From an uncultured Oscillospiraceae bacterium (GTDB lineage: Bacteria; Bacillota; Clostridia; Oscillospirales; Oscillospiraceae): a DNA stretch of 46,371 nucleotides. A program made the position numbers and the translations under genes. This document shows positions 9,057 to 17,294 of the stretch, piece by piece; positions within the stretch are counted from its first letter, which is position 1; each line of letters opens with the position of its first letter. Under the pieces are notes generated by a model. The model did no database searches. It saw only the letters and a list, made by a program, of their open reading frames with translations, and had not been told where the DNA came from. Location of the stretch: positions 1 through 46,371 of the forward strand of contig CAKTVL010000012.1 of NCBI GenBank assembly GCA_934623575.1, in the 5' to 3' direction.

Positions 9057-9434
9057 TCAGCCCTCCTGCTGCGGCGGCAGCGTGACGGCCAGCACGGACT
9101 CGATGCGGGGAAAGATCAGCACCTGCTGGTGCTCCGGCTCCCGGTAGTCCGGATGGCGGACAGAGACCTGATAGGCGGTGCCGCTGATGCCGGCGGTGTC
9201 CGAGGACAGACCCAGGGAAACCGGAAGCGCCGGCAGGAGTATGCAGTCGGCAATGCCGGAGTCGTCGGTGACGCCGGTGTAGAACGTCTCATGCAGGGGG
9301 CCGAAGTCGCGGTAGACCTCCACGGCCGCGCCGGGGATAGGAAATATGCCCCGGGCGGCGGAGACCTGCACGCGCAGGCTGCCCTGCTCCGGATGGGCGT
9401 CGCAGAACCAGGTGATGGGTTCGATCTGTGCCAT
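9057..9434 (-). CDS. Small beta-sandwich-like hypothetical protein, partner of the SpoIID-like gene
   Basis: A 125-residue protein with no signal peptide. The sequence alternates short beta strands and contains GAAVEVYRDFG...TGVTDDSGIADCILLP, the pattern of a carboxypeptidase-regulatory-like/prealbumin-type Ig fold (a strand pair followed by T.D.G.). No function is known to me. It lies immediately upstream of the SpoIID/peptidoglycan-binding gene with a 3-base gap, so the two products are probably made together and may act in the same sporulation or wall structure. GGGAGG precedes the ATG. Confidence 0.65.
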   Translation of the reverse strand: MAQIEPITWFCDAHPEQGSLRVQVSAARGIFPIPGAAVEVYRDFGPLHETFYTGVTDDSGIADCILLPALPVSLGLSSDTAGISGTAYQVSVRHPDYREPEHQQVLIFPRIESVLAVTLPPQQEG

Positions 9435-9484
9435 GGCGATTCCTCCCTTTTGGGTTTTGGGAGAGTATATGCGGGAGGGAAAAA

Positions 9485-9512
9485 GAAATATCCCCCTTCC
9501 GGGGGATATTTC
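9485..9512 (-). terminator. Terminator after the aminopeptidase gene
   Basis: GAAATATCCCCC, loop TTCC, GGGGGATATTTC. Read leftward the stem is followed by a run of T, which suits the aminopeptidase gene ending at 9527. Confidence 0.88.
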
Positions 9513-9526
9513 TCAGTGCACTGCGC

Positions 9527-10753
9527 TCAGAACGCCCAGTTGCCGCGGCGGAAAATGGGGACTATTTTCCCGTCCTCGCAGACGGCGTCGATGTCCATGT
9601 CCTCGGAGCCGATCATGAAATCCTCGTGGATCATGGAGTCGTTGACGCCCAGGGCCCGACACTCCTCCAGCGTCCTGTGCTCGAAGTCGTTGATGGTATC
9701 GGCAAAGCCCATGCCCAGCGCCAGGTGGCAGGCGGCGTTCTCGTCGAACAGCGTGTTGTAGAACAGCAGCCCGGACTGGCGGATGGGGCTGTCGTAGGGC
9801 ACCAGGGCACACTCGCCCAGATAGGCGCTGCCCTCGTCCATGGTGATCAGCTTGGTCAGCAGATCGTTGTTCTGCTCTGCGTGCCACTCCACCGCCTTGC
9901 CCTCGTGGAAGCGGATCCAAAAATTCTCGATCAGCTGGCCCTGATAGCTCAGGGGCTTGGTGGCGTAGACGATGCCCTCGGCCTCGCCCCGCTTGGGGGA
10001 GATGAAGCACTCCTCGGAGGGGATGTTGGGGTTAAAGACGATGCCCTGCAGGCTCTTCTCGCTGCCGCCGCAGAAGTGGGCCTCCGGGATCATGCCCACG
10101 GTGAAGTCGGTGCCGGTAGCGCTCTTGTAGCGCAGCTGGCGGATGTGCAGGCCGTTCAGATACGCCTGCCGGTCGTGGAGCTCCTTGTTGTGGGCCGCCC
10201 AGTTGGCCTCGGGATCGCCCTCCAGGGCGCGGGAGGTGGAGAGGATGGCCTCCCACAGCTTCTCCACCGCCTGGGACTTCCGCAGGCCGGGGAACAGCTT
10301 CTTGGCCCACGCCTCGCCGGGGACGGCGGCGATGCACCACTGATAGCGGTTCTCGATCTTGTCCCGGTAGGGCTTGATGATGGGGAACTTGGCCTGCTGG
10401 CTCCTGGCCAGCTTGGCCTGGTCGATGCCCTTCAGGCCGTCGGGGTCCTCGCTGAGCAGGTAGATGCGGCAGGGGATGGTGTCCACATAGTGCTGCCAGC
10501 GGGCCAGCTCATAGTCCTCCACCTTGGAGAGCGTGGTCAGGCTGCGGTGCCGGACATGGAGCTTCTGCAGGGGTTGGTAATTCCAGTCCACCACCACCTT
10601 TTTGGCCTTGCACTTATAGCATTCGTCCACCAGCACGGCCACGAATTCCGGCTGGTCCAGGTCGGCGGCGATGAACACCTCCTGCCCCTTCTGGATATTG
10701 ACGCCGGTGCGGGCAATGAGCCGGGCATAGGCGCGGAGAACAGATTTTTTCAT
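9527..10753 (-). CDS. Aminopeptidase, M29 family
   Basis: A 408-residue cytoplasmic metallo-aminopeptidase of the thermophilic aminopeptidase (AmpS/aminopeptidase II) family, which removes N-terminal residues from peptides with two metal ions. Family features are the N-terminal YARLIARTGVNIQKGQ segment, and the C-terminal half with the metal-ligand regions GMIPEAHFCG, NIPSEECFISP, AEQNNDLL and the final HEDFMIGSEDMDIDA. The length is typical. It is transcribed alone from its own promoter, with AAGGAGG before the ATG and a terminator after it. Confidence 0.9.
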   Translation of the reverse strand: MKKSVLRAYARLIARTGVNIQKGQEVFIAADLDQPEFVAVLVDECYKCKAKKVVVDWNYQPLQKLHVRHRSLTTLSKVEDYELARWQHYVDTIPCRIYLLSEDPDGLKGIDQAKLARSQQAKFPIIKPYRDKIENRYQWCIAAVPGEAWAKKLFPGLRKSQAVEKLWEAILSTSRALEGDPEANWAAHNKELHDRQAYLNGLHIRQLRYKSATGTDFTVGMIPEAHFCGGSEKSLQGIVFNPNIPSEECFISPKRGEAEGIVYATKPLSYQGQLIENFWIRFHEGKAVEWHAEQNNDLLTKLITMDEGSAYLGECALVPYDSPIRQSGLLFYNTLFDENAACHLALGMGFADTINDFEHRTLEECRALGVNDSMIHEDFMIGSEDMDIDAVCEDGKIVPIFRRGNWAF

Positions 10754-10793
10754 GGGATGACCTCCTTATCTGGTTCGTTTCGCTGTTAGGGCT

Positions 10794-10822
10794 ATTGTAC
10801 CACCGGGACGGGGATTTGAAAA
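10794..10822 (-). promoter_or_regulatory. Promoter of the aminopeptidase gene
   Basis: Read leftward: a weak -35 TTTTCA (10817-10822), a 17-base spacer and TACAAT (10794-10799) with an extended TGG. The rest of 10823-10985 shows no gene. Confidence 0.5.
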
Positions 10823-10985
10823 GCGGCAGGGCGCAGCGTTTAAAAATTATTTTCATTTCTTTAATGCTCCTCTAATGTTCGGCGGGTAGGATAAGGCCAT
10901 CGGAAGGAAAACACGACGCATAGACAAGCTACAGCCACATATATACAACACAGCTTCAGGAGGGGAAATATTTTTGCGTTCGCTA

Positions 10986-11016
10986 TTGACTCTGCCACGG
11001 TGGGAGGGTGTATCCT
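10986..11016 (+). promoter_or_regulatory. MerR-type promoter with 19-bp spacer and operator dyad
   Basis: TTGACT (10986-10991) and TATCCT (11011-11016) are separated by 19 bases, the over-long spacer typical of promoters twisted into activity by MerR-family proteins. A dyad centred on 10999 (10989-11009) matches at 8 of 10 positions and fills the spacer. The next gene is a MerR regulator, so autoregulation is strongly suggested. Confidence 0.75.
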
Positions 11017-11054
11017 GTGGATGCGCGCAAGAAAAACAGAGTTGGAGGTACCTC

Positions 11055-11870
11055 ATGCTGAAGATCGGAGATTTTTCAAAGCTGTCCAGAGTGAGCATCC
11101 GCATGCTGCGCTACTACGACGAGATCGGGCTGCTGAAGCCCGCCGTGACCGACCGCTTCACCGACTACCGCTATTACAGCGAGAGCCAGCTGCCCACCGT
11201 GTGCCGCATCACGGCGCTGCGGGACATGGGCTTCAGGCTGGCGGAGGTCGGCGCCATTCTGGCGGAGTACGATGACCCGGCGGCGCTGGAGGCGCGGTTT
11301 TCCGCCCTGCGGCAGGAGCTGGAGCGCCAGCAGGCGGACACCGCCCAGCGGATACGGCTTCTGGACACAGCCATGAAACGGCTGAGAAAGGAAGAAACCA
11401 TGGAATACAACATCACTGTCAAGACCCTGCCGGAGCGCTACGCCGCCACCTGCCGCATGACTATCCCCCGCTACGCGGAGGAGGGGCGCGTATGGGGCGT
11501 CCTGTGTCAGGAGACCGGTGCCCTGCGTCTGGTGCCCGACGACCCCTGCTACTGCTGCGTGGTCTTTCTGGATGGAGAGTACAAGGAGCAGGACGTAGAG
11601 GTGGAGGCGCAGAAAACCGTGAAGGGCGTCTATCCGGACACGGAGCACGTCAAATTCCGCACGCTGCCCGCCGTCACTTACGCCGGCTGCACCTTCAAGG
11701 GCGGGTATGAGCAGATCAACGACGTCACCGCCGCCCTGACGGCGTGGATCGAGGCCAACGGCTACGCCTACGACGGCCCCATGTTCGACATCTACCACGT
11801 CAGTCCCCACGAGACGGACGACCCCAGCCAGTTCGTCACCGAGGTGTGCTACCCGGTGAGGAAGAAATAA
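11055..11870 (+). CDS. MerR-family regulator with GyrI-like ligand domain
   Basis: A 271-residue regulator. The MerR winged helix-turn-helix (MLKIGDFSKLSRVS then RMLRYYDEIGLLKP) is at residues 1-70, a coiled-coil dimer helix is near 80-115, and a GyrI-like/effector-binding domain covers about 120-270. This is the BltR/BmrR layout, in which a hydrophobic or cationic drug-like ligand activates transcription. No efflux gene lies next to it, so the target may be its own gene or distant genes. I start at ATG 11055, because GGAGG lies 6 bases upstream and the HTH begins there; in-frame codons further upstream would add an unrelated leader. Confidence 0.88.
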   Translation: MLKIGDFSKLSRVSIRMLRYYDEIGLLKPAVTDRFTDYRYYSESQLPTVCRITALRDMGFRLAEVGAILAEYDDPAALEARFSALRQELERQQADTAQRIRLLDTAMKRLRKEETMEYNITVKTLPERYAATCRMTIPRYAEEGRVWGVLCQETGALRLVPDDPCYCCVVFLDGEYKEQDVEVEAQKTVKGVYPDTEHVKFRTLPAVTYAGCTFKGGYEQINDVTAALTAWIEANGYAYDGPMFDIYHVSPHETDDPSQFVTEVCYPVRKK

Positions 11871-11880
11871 GCCAAAAAGC

Positions 11881-11908
11881 GTATCCCCCGCCGCACGGCG
11901 GGGGATAC
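11881..11908 (+). terminator. Terminator after the MerR-family gene
   Basis: GTATCCCCCGCCG (11881-11893) and CGGCGGGGGATAC (11896-11908) are perfect 13-base arms, preceded by AAAAA and followed by ACTTT. Confidence 0.85.
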
Positions 11909-11931
11909 ACTTTAAGATTCATTTGCGGCGG

Positions 11932-11960
11932 TTGACTTTTCCGGGGTGGGCGGGCATAAT
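11932..11960 (+). promoter_or_regulatory. Promoter of the VanZ-like gene
   Basis: TTGACT (11932-11937), a 17-base spacer and CATAAT (11955-11960), about 34 bases before the GTG start. Confidence 0.7.
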
Positions 11961-11993
11961 AGGGCATACGCTGTTTCGCGGGGAGGTGCGGCT

Positions 11994-12512
11994 GTGGCGG
12001 AGAATTTCATACGGCTCCTACCCCGGTACGCGCCGGACCTTCTGGTGCTGGCGGGGACATATCTTCTGCTGCTGACGCGCTGGAAAAAGCAGGGCTGGCG
12101 GCGGGCTGCGGTGTACACGGTGTTCTATCTCTACATGGTGGGGGTGCTGTGGGTGACGGTGCTGCCGGTGCTGTCTATACTGGGGGTACACCACCCCTAT
12201 GCGCCCATGATCCTGGAGCCCTTCCGGGACCTGCGGCTGGGCTACGGCGACGCGGCGCGGCAGATCGGGCTGAATGTACTGATGACGGTGCCCTTCGGCA
12301 TCCTGTGGCCGGTGGTGCGTCGGGGCAGGGCCAGGCTATTCCGCACGGTGGGGGCGGCGTTCCTGCTGAGCCTGTGCATCGAGTTGGTACAGCCGCTGCT
12401 GCCCACGGCCCGGACATCGGACATCACAGACCTGATCTGCAACACGGCGGGCGGACTGGCGGGGTATCTGCTGTACCGCCCCTGGAAAAGGGCGCTGCGC
12501 GGCTGGATGTAA
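11994..12512 (+). CDS. VanZ-like membrane protein
   Basis: A 172-residue integral membrane protein with about four or five hydrophobic segments. The VanZ-like signature is visible: N-terminal helices, the LEPFRDL segment, GLNVLMTVPFGILWP, then LSLCIELVQPLLPTARTSDITDLICNT before the last helix. VanZ confers low-level teicoplanin resistance; most homologues have no defined role. I start it at GTG 11994, because GGGGAGG sits 7 bases upstream; the earlier in-frame ATG overlaps the promoter. It is a single-gene unit. Confidence 0.85.
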   Translation: MAENFIRLLPRYAPDLLVLAGTYLLLLTRWKKQGWRRAAVYTVFYLYMVGVLWVTVLPVLSILGVHHPYAPMILEPFRDLRLGYGDAARQIGLNVLMTVPFGILWPVVRRGRARLFRTVGAAFLLSLCIELVQPLLPTARTSDITDLICNTAGGLAGYLLYRPWKRALRGWM

Positions 12513-12561
12513 GGCCGACGCAGGCGGGGCGTGGCTTTTTGCATTCGCGGAAAAGCGTATA

Positions 12562-12590
12562 TTGACAAAAAACGCCGCACCCCACATAAT
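12562..12590 (+). promoter_or_regulatory. Promoter of the degV-like gene
   Basis: A perfect -35 TTGACA (12562-12567), a 17-base spacer and CATAAT (12585-12590), about 33 bases before the ATG. Confidence 0.8.
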
Positions 12591-12622
12591 GACATGTACA
12601 GCATCGTGCAGGGAGGAAAGAA

Positions 12623-13522
12623 ATGGACAAAAAATTTACGCTGAGCTGCTGCTCCACTGTGGATCTTCCCTACTCCTACATGGAGAGTCGGGACATCCCG
12701 GTGCTGTTTTATACCTATGTGGTGGACGGCAAGGAATACGACGACGATATGGGCCGCGACCCTCAGGCGCTGCCCCGGTTTTATCAGTTCCTCAGCGAGG
12801 GCAAGCTTCCCCAGACCAGTCAGATCAACGTGGCGGGGTACATGGAGTTTTTCGACAAGCTGCTCTCCAAGGGCGGTGACGTACTGCACATCGCGTTCAC
12901 GTCCGGGCAGTCCTGCTCGGTGAACAACGCCTATCTGGCGGCAGCAGAGCTGAAGGACAAGTACCCCGGGCAAAAGCTGGTGGTCATCGACTCGCTGTGC
13001 TCCTCCAGCGGCTACGGACTGCTGGTGGACTACGCCGCGGACATGCGGGACGCGGGAGAGGACATCGACACCGTGGCCCAGTGGGTGCTGGACAACCGGA
13101 ACAAGGTACATCACCAGTTCTTTTCCAGCGATATGACCCAGTTCCGCCGGACGGGCCGGGTATCCGGCGCGGCGGCCACGGTGGCCACGGTGCTGAACAT
13201 CTGCCCCATCATGCGGCTGGACGACAAGGGCGCCATCAAGGCATACAGCAAGGTGCGGGGCAAGAAAAAGGCCGTGGAGGTCACGGTGGACACCATGGAG
13301 CAGCACGTCCAGGGCGGCCGGGACTATGACGGCAAGTGCTTTATCTGCCACAGCCAGTGCCCGGAAGACGCCCGGCTGGTCATGGACGCCGTGGAGGACC
13401 GTTTCCCGAAGCTGAAGGGAAACATCCGGCTGTGCGACATCGGCACCATCATCGGCAGCCACGCCGGCAAGGGCACCGTGGCGGTATTCTTCATGGGCGA
13501 CGAACGGCCGGAGATGGAGTAA
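12623..13522 (+). CDS. DegV family fatty-acid-binding protein
   Basis: A 299-residue DegV-family protein. DegV proteins bind one long-chain fatty acid in a pocket between two domains and can act as FakB carriers for fatty-acid kinase. Visible features are the N-terminal SCCSTVDL strand, the pocket segment HIAFTSGQSCSVNNAYLAA, IDSLCSSSGYGLLVDYA, and the C-terminal GTIIGSHAGKGTVAVFFMG. The length is typical. GGGAGGAAAG precedes the ATG. No fatty-acid kinase gene is nearby, so its use as a FakB is only possible. Confidence 0.9.
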   Translation: MDKKFTLSCCSTVDLPYSYMESRDIPVLFYTYVVDGKEYDDDMGRDPQALPRFYQFLSEGKLPQTSQINVAGYMEFFDKLLSKGGDVLHIAFTSGQSCSVNNAYLAAAELKDKYPGQKLVVIDSLCSSSGYGLLVDYAADMRDAGEDIDTVAQWVLDNRNKVHHQFFSSDMTQFRRTGRVSGAAATVATVLNICPIMRLDDKGAIKAYSKVRGKKKAVEVTVDTMEQHVQGGRDYDGKCFICHSQCPEDARLVMDAVEDRFPKLKGNIRLCDIGTIIGSHAGKGTVAVFFMGDERPEME

Positions 13523-13527
13523 ACAGA

Positions 13528-13556
13528 AAATGACCGCCACGGAGGTGGCGGCCATT
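13528..13556. terminator. Shared terminator between degV-like gene and pfkA
   Basis: AAATGACCGCCAC (13528-13540), loop GGAG and GTGGCGGCCATTT (13545-13557) pair almost fully. It lies between the two convergent stops, 13522 and 13561. Confidence 0.85.
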
Positions 13557-13560
13557 TGTT

Positions 13561-14538
13561 TTATCTTCCGGTCATGACGGTCATGACCTCGAATTCCTCG
13601 GGGTTCAGGGTCTTGGTCATGGCCAGGCCCTCGTCGATGTTCACGTTGACGATCTGCTCGCCGCTGGTGCAGACGATGCGGTTGGTCTCGCCCTCCGCCA
13701 GCAGGCGCACGGCCTCGTAGCCCATGCGGGTGGCGGTGACGCGGTCCTTGGCGGTGGGGCTGCCGCCCCGCTGGATGTGGCCCAGGATGGTGACCCGGGG
13801 GTCCAGGCCCAGCTCCTTTTTGATCTGCTCGCCCACGGCCATGCCGCTGGCGGCGCCCTCGGCCACCACGATCATGAAATTGGTCTTGCCGCTGATGCGG
13901 GCGCGGCGGATCTTCTCGGCCACGTGTTTTTCGAAGTCGTAGGGGCGCTCGGGCACCAGCACGGCGGTGGCGCCGATGGCCACGCCCACATACAGGGCCA
14001 GATAACCGGCGCGGTGGCCCATGACCTCCACCACGGAGCAGCGCTCGTGGGACTGCATGGTGTCGCGGAGCTTGTCCATGCACTCCACAGCGGTGTTGGC
14101 GGCGGTGTCGAAGCCGATGGTGTAGTCGGTGCAGACGATGTCGTTGTCGATGGTGCCGGGGATGCCCACCACGGAGATGCCGAACTTGGACAGGTCCTGC
14201 GCGCCGCGGAAGGTACCGTCGCCGCCGATGGCCACCAGGCCGTCCAGCCCGATGAGCTTGCAGGTAGCATAGGCCTTTTCCTGGCCCTCCCTGGTGCGGA
14301 ACTCGTCACAGCGGGCGGAGTACAGGATGGTGCCGCCGCGGTTGATGATGCGGCTGACGCTGGAGTTGTCCATCTCGATGATGTCGCCGGAGATCAGCCC
14401 CTGATAGCCCCGGCGGATGCCCACGCACTCGATGCCCCGGGCGTTGGCGCTGCGCACCACGGCGCGGATGCAGGCGTTCATGCCCGGCGCGTCGCCGCCG
14501 CTGGTCAGCACGCCGATACGTTTCACTGCGTTTTCCAT
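13561..14538 (-). CDS. pfkA: ATP-dependent 6-phosphofructokinase
   Basis: A 325-residue glycolytic enzyme that phosphorylates fructose 6-phosphate. The N-terminal TSGGDAPGMNACIRA, the nucleotide loop GGDGTFRGAQ and the catalytic PGTIDND are clear. The glycine after GGD and the glycine before TIDND are the residues that mark ATP-dependent rather than pyrophosphate-dependent enzymes. The length fits bacterial PfkA. I start it at ATG 14538, with AGAGAGG upstream; a longer in-frame reading runs back through the promoter. No pyruvate kinase gene is adjacent. Confidence 0.95.
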   Translation of the reverse strand: MENAVKRIGVLTSGGDAPGMNACIRAVVRSANARGIECVGIRRGYQGLISGDIIEMDNSSVSRIINRGGTILYSARCDEFRTREGQEKAYATCKLIGLDGLVAIGGDGTFRGAQDLSKFGISVVGIPGTIDNDIVCTDYTIGFDTAANTAVECMDKLRDTMQSHERCSVVEVMGHRAGYLALYVGVAIGATAVLVPERPYDFEKHVAEKIRRARISGKTNFMIVVAEGAASGMAVGEQIKKELGLDPRVTILGHIQRGGSPTAKDRVTATRMGYEAVRLLAEGETNRIVCTSGEQIVNVNIDEGLAMTKTLNPEEFEVMTVMTGR

Positions 14539-14587
14539 AGTCCATGACCTCTCTTCGTCAAAGGGGACGTTGCCCCGAATATGCGGA

Positions 14588-14632
14588 TACAATATATGGT
14601 GATATTGTACCATACGTTTGGTCTGTTTGCAA
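14588..14632 (-). promoter_or_regulatory. Promoter of pfkA with an 8-bp inverted repeat over the -10
   Basis: Read leftward: TTGCAA (14627-14632), a 17-base spacer and TACAAT (14604-14609). The -10 is part of a perfect inverted repeat, TACAATAT (14588-14595) and ATATTGTA (14602-14609), with a 6-base centre. A protein bound there would cover the -10 and the transcription start. Confidence 0.7.
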
Positions 14633-14721
14633 GTCTTTCGGCAGGCGGAGGGAAATTTTCGCCTGTACACTCCGGCGATTTTGTGGTATCATATCCCTGT
14701 TATGGGAAAGGAGTGACCGCC

Positions 14722-14979
14722 ATGCACCCGCAGTTTGCGGAGCTGACGCCCACCTGGTTCAACCGGGCGTATATCTATACCGGCTCTATCGGAGAGTTCC
14801 GCTATCGCTTTGCCGGGGACAAGGACGCCGGCGTGCTGCATGCCGCCGTATACAGCGATGTGTGCTACGAGCTGGCCCGGGACAAGGAGGAGCAGGACTT
14901 CGCCTGGGATGAGGACGGCGTGGCGCAACTGAAGGACTGGTTACAGGCAAAATATGAGGCGTACCGCGCCGCGCATTGA
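14722..14979 (+). CDS. Small conserved-type hypothetical protein
   Basis: An 85-residue soluble acidic protein, MHPQFAELTPTWFNRAYIYT..., of mixed alpha/beta character. It looks like a short protein I have seen in many clostridial genomes (conserved start up to about GEFRYRF), without known function. AAAGGAGTGA precedes the ATG by 5-6 bases, and a -10-like TGGTATCAT lies about 35 bases further upstream. It stands alone, divergent from pfkA and convergent with the ferredoxin-like gene, with a shared terminator. Confidence 0.75.
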   Translation: MHPQFAELTPTWFNRAYIYTGSIGEFRYRFAGDKDAGVLHAAVYSDVCYELARDKEEQDFAWDEDGVAQLKDWLQAKYEAYRAAH

Positions 14980-14980
14980 G

Positions 14981-15008
14981 AAAAAGCACCCCTGAGGGGT
15001 GCTTTTTT
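14981..15008. terminator. Terminator between the 85-residue gene and the ferredoxin-like gene
   Basis: AAAAAGCACCCC, loop TGA, GGGGTGCTTTTTT. It sits between convergent stops and has A and T runs on both sides. Confidence 0.9.
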
Positions 15009-15012
15009 CGCG

Positions 15013-15702
15013 TCATTGCAGCGTGCCGTCGATGTTGACGATCTGCACGGCCAGCGGGATGGGCTTGCCGCTGTTGGCGATGGCCGCCTTGACCGCGTGC
15101 TCCAGTCCGCCGCAGCAGGGCACCTCCATCCGCAGCAGGAGGATGGACCGGACGTCGTTCTCCCGGAGGATGGCGGTGAGCTTCTCGGTGTAGTCCACGG
15201 CGTCCAGCTTGGGACAGCCGATCAGCAGGCGGCGGCCCCGCAGGAAGCGGCTGTGCAGCGCGCCGTAGGTAAAGGCGGTGCAGTCGGCAGCCAGCAGCAG
15301 CTCACAGCCGTCGAAATACGGCGCGTTCACCGGAGCCAGCTTCAGCTGGATGGGCCAGTTGGTCAGCTGGCCGGGGACATCGTCCCCGGCGGGGGCCGCA
15401 GGGCTGTGGGCGGACAGGTCGCGGATGCGGCTGCCGGGGCAGCCGGTGTGCGCGCCCGGCTGCCTGGCCGCCTGAGACGCCTTCACCGCCGCCTCGTCAT
15501 AGGCGGGGGCCTCGCGCTCCTCGAAGGTGATGGCCCCAGTGGGACAGGCGGGCAGACAGTCGCCCAGGCCGTCGCAGTAGTGCTCGCGCATGAGCCTGGC
15601 CTTGCCGTTTACCAGGTCGATGGCGCCCTCGTGGCAGGCGGTGACGCAGGCGCCGCAGCCATTGCACTTGTCCTCGTCGATATGGATGATCTTACGGATC
15701 AT
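15013..15702 (-). CDS. 4Fe-4S dicluster ferredoxin-domain protein with a C-terminal Cys-rich domain
   Basis: A 229-residue protein. Residues about 5-75 hold two ferredoxin motifs, CNGCGACVTACHE and CDGLGDCLPACPTG, the second with wider spacing between its first cysteines. After a linker with GCPGS, the C-terminal domain (about 115-229) has further cysteines in LLAADCTAF, IGCPKLD and VPCCGGLEHA, like cysteine pairs that bind metal or clusters. A cytoplasmic electron carrier is likely; its partner is unknown. The start at 15702 has AAGGAGGA upstream. It is the last gene of the leftward aroE-trkH-ferredoxin group. Confidence 0.85.
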   Translation of the reverse strand: MIRKIIHIDEDKCNGCGACVTACHEGAIDLVNGKARLMREHYCDGLGDCLPACPTGAITFEEREAPAYDEAAVKASQAARQPGAHTGCPGSRIRDLSAHSPAAPAGDDVPGQLTNWPIQLKLAPVNAPYFDGCELLLAADCTAFTYGALHSRFLRGRRLLIGCPKLDAVDYTEKLTAILRENDVRSILLLRMEVPCCGGLEHAVKAAIANSGKPIPLAVQIVNIDGTLQ

Positions 15703-15795
15703 GGTGATCCTCCTTCCGGATATAGTGTGTAGTGTATGTGGGTAGTATGTGCAGTGCGTCTGCCGCGGCCGCGGCAGGCGCACCGGTAATTTTTG

Positions 15796-17235
15796 TCAGT
15801 CGCGCCAGGTGCTGCCCAGCAGCAGGGCCAGCAGGGGCATCAGCTCCAGACGGCCCATGAGCATCTCCAGCGTCAGCGTCAGCTTGCTGAGGGAGGAGAG
15901 GATGGAGAAGTTCTCCATAGGGCCCAGGATGCCCAGGCCGGGGCCTACATTGCTGATGCAGGTCAGCGACGCGGCAAAGGACTCCTGAAAGCCGTAGTTG
16001 TCCCAGCTGACCACCAGCGCGCCGGCCAGCAGCACCAGCATATAGGCGATGATAAAGGACCCGGCGGCGGAGACCACGCGCTCCTCCACCACCTGGCCGT
16101 CCACCTTGATAACACTGACGTGGTTGGGATGGGCCAGGCGCTTCAGCTCGCGCTTGAGGCTCTTGCACAGGATGGCCACCCGGGAGATCTTGATGCCGCC
16201 GGAGGTGGAGCCAGCGCAGGCACCGGTGAACATCAGCATCACCAGGGCCATACGGCAGAAGGTGGGCCACAGGGCGAAGTCCACCGTGGCAAAGCCGGTG
16301 GTGGAGATGATGGTGACGGTCTGGAAGGCGGCGTCGGTAATGGAGCCGCTGAAGGGGATGTCCGCCTGCAGCCACAGGTTGATACACAGCAGCAGTGTGG
16401 TGGTCACCACCACGCCGATATAGGTCCACAGCTCCTCGCTGCGCAGGGCGTCCCTCACCTTGCCCCGCACCAGCAGGAACAGCAGGGAGAAATTGACGCC
16501 CGCCAGGAAGGAGAACACCGTGACGATCCACATGACCGCCGGCGACGCGCCGCTCAGGGACGTGTCGTAGATGGAGAAGCCGCCGGTGGCCATAGTGGTG
16601 AAGCTGTGGTTGACGGCGGAGAACCAGCTCTCGCCGGCCAGACGCAGGGCCGCCACCTCGCAGAGCGTCAGGGCCACATAGATCTCGTACAGGATCTTGG
16701 CCGTGCCGCCCACCTTGGGCACCAGCTTGGATTTGATGGGGCCGGGGCTCTCGGCACGCATCAGGAACACCGCGCCCTCGCCTAGCCTGGGCGTCAGTGC
16801 CAGGAACAGCATCAGTACGCCCATGCCGCCCATCCACTGGGTCAGGGACCGCCACAGCAGCACGCTGCGGGGCAGGTGCGACACGGCGGTGAACACGGAG
16901 GAGCCGGTGGTGGTCAGGCCGGAGACCGTCTCAAACAGCGCGTCGATGTAGTTGGGCAGCGCGCCGGTGAACACATACGGCAGCGCACCGAACAGCGCCA
17001 GCAGCACCCAGCTCAGCGACACGGCCACAAAGCCGTCCCGGCTGTGCATCTGGGTCTTTTTCACCCGGATCAGGTGCAGCGCCGTACCCGCGGCAGCGCA
17101 GATCGCCGCCGTCAGCAGGAAGGAGCGCCAGTAGCTCTCGCCGTAGATACAGGCCGTCAGCGCCGGCAGCAGCAGAAAGCCCACCTCCACCCAGAGGATA
17201 TAGCCCATTGTCTGGGAGACCAATCGAAGATTCAT
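15796..17235 (-). CDS. TrkH/KtrB-type potassium transporter subunit
   Basis: A 479-residue membrane protein of the Trk/Ktr superfamily, the pore subunit for K+ (or Na+/K+) uptake. The selectivity-filter repeats are visible: SGLTTTGSSVF (about residue 105), MATGGFSIYD (about 215), ISTTGFATVDF (about 310) and ISNVGPGLGIL (about 425). The four central glycines are all present. It normally works with a TrkA/KtrA nucleotide-gated ring; a TrkA gene lies 2.5 kb away on the other strand, not next to it. It is in line with aroE upstream (59 bases) and the ferredoxin-like gene downstream. Confidence 0.93.
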   Translation of the reverse strand: MNLRLVSQTMGYILWVEVGFLLLPALTACIYGESYWRSFLLTAAICAAAGTALHLIRVKKTQMHSRDGFVAVSLSWVLLALFGALPYVFTGALPNYIDALFETVSGLTTTGSSVFTAVSHLPRSVLLWRSLTQWMGGMGVLMLFLALTPRLGEGAVFLMRAESPGPIKSKLVPKVGGTAKILYEIYVALTLCEVAALRLAGESWFSAVNHSFTTMATGGFSIYDTSLSGASPAVMWIVTVFSFLAGVNFSLLFLLVRGKVRDALRSEELWTYIGVVVTTTLLLCINLWLQADIPFSGSITDAAFQTVTIISTTGFATVDFALWPTFCRMALVMLMFTGACAGSTSGGIKISRVAILCKSLKRELKRLAHPNHVSVIKVDGQVVEERVVSAAGSFIIAYMLVLLAGALVVSWDNYGFQESFAASLTCISNVGPGLGILGPMENFSILSSLSKLTLTLEMLMGRLELMPLLALLLGSTWRD

Positions 17236-17294
17236 AGAAGTACCTCATCACACGGGCGGAACGCCCGGCGGTCGTATACCCGCGGCGGGGGTGC

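Noticed and set aside
10974..11054. Upstream start for the MerR-family gene at TTG 10974 with AGGAGGGG before it
   Set aside because: The MerR helix-turn-helix begins at 11055 with its own ribosome site, and the extension would be translated from within the promoter.
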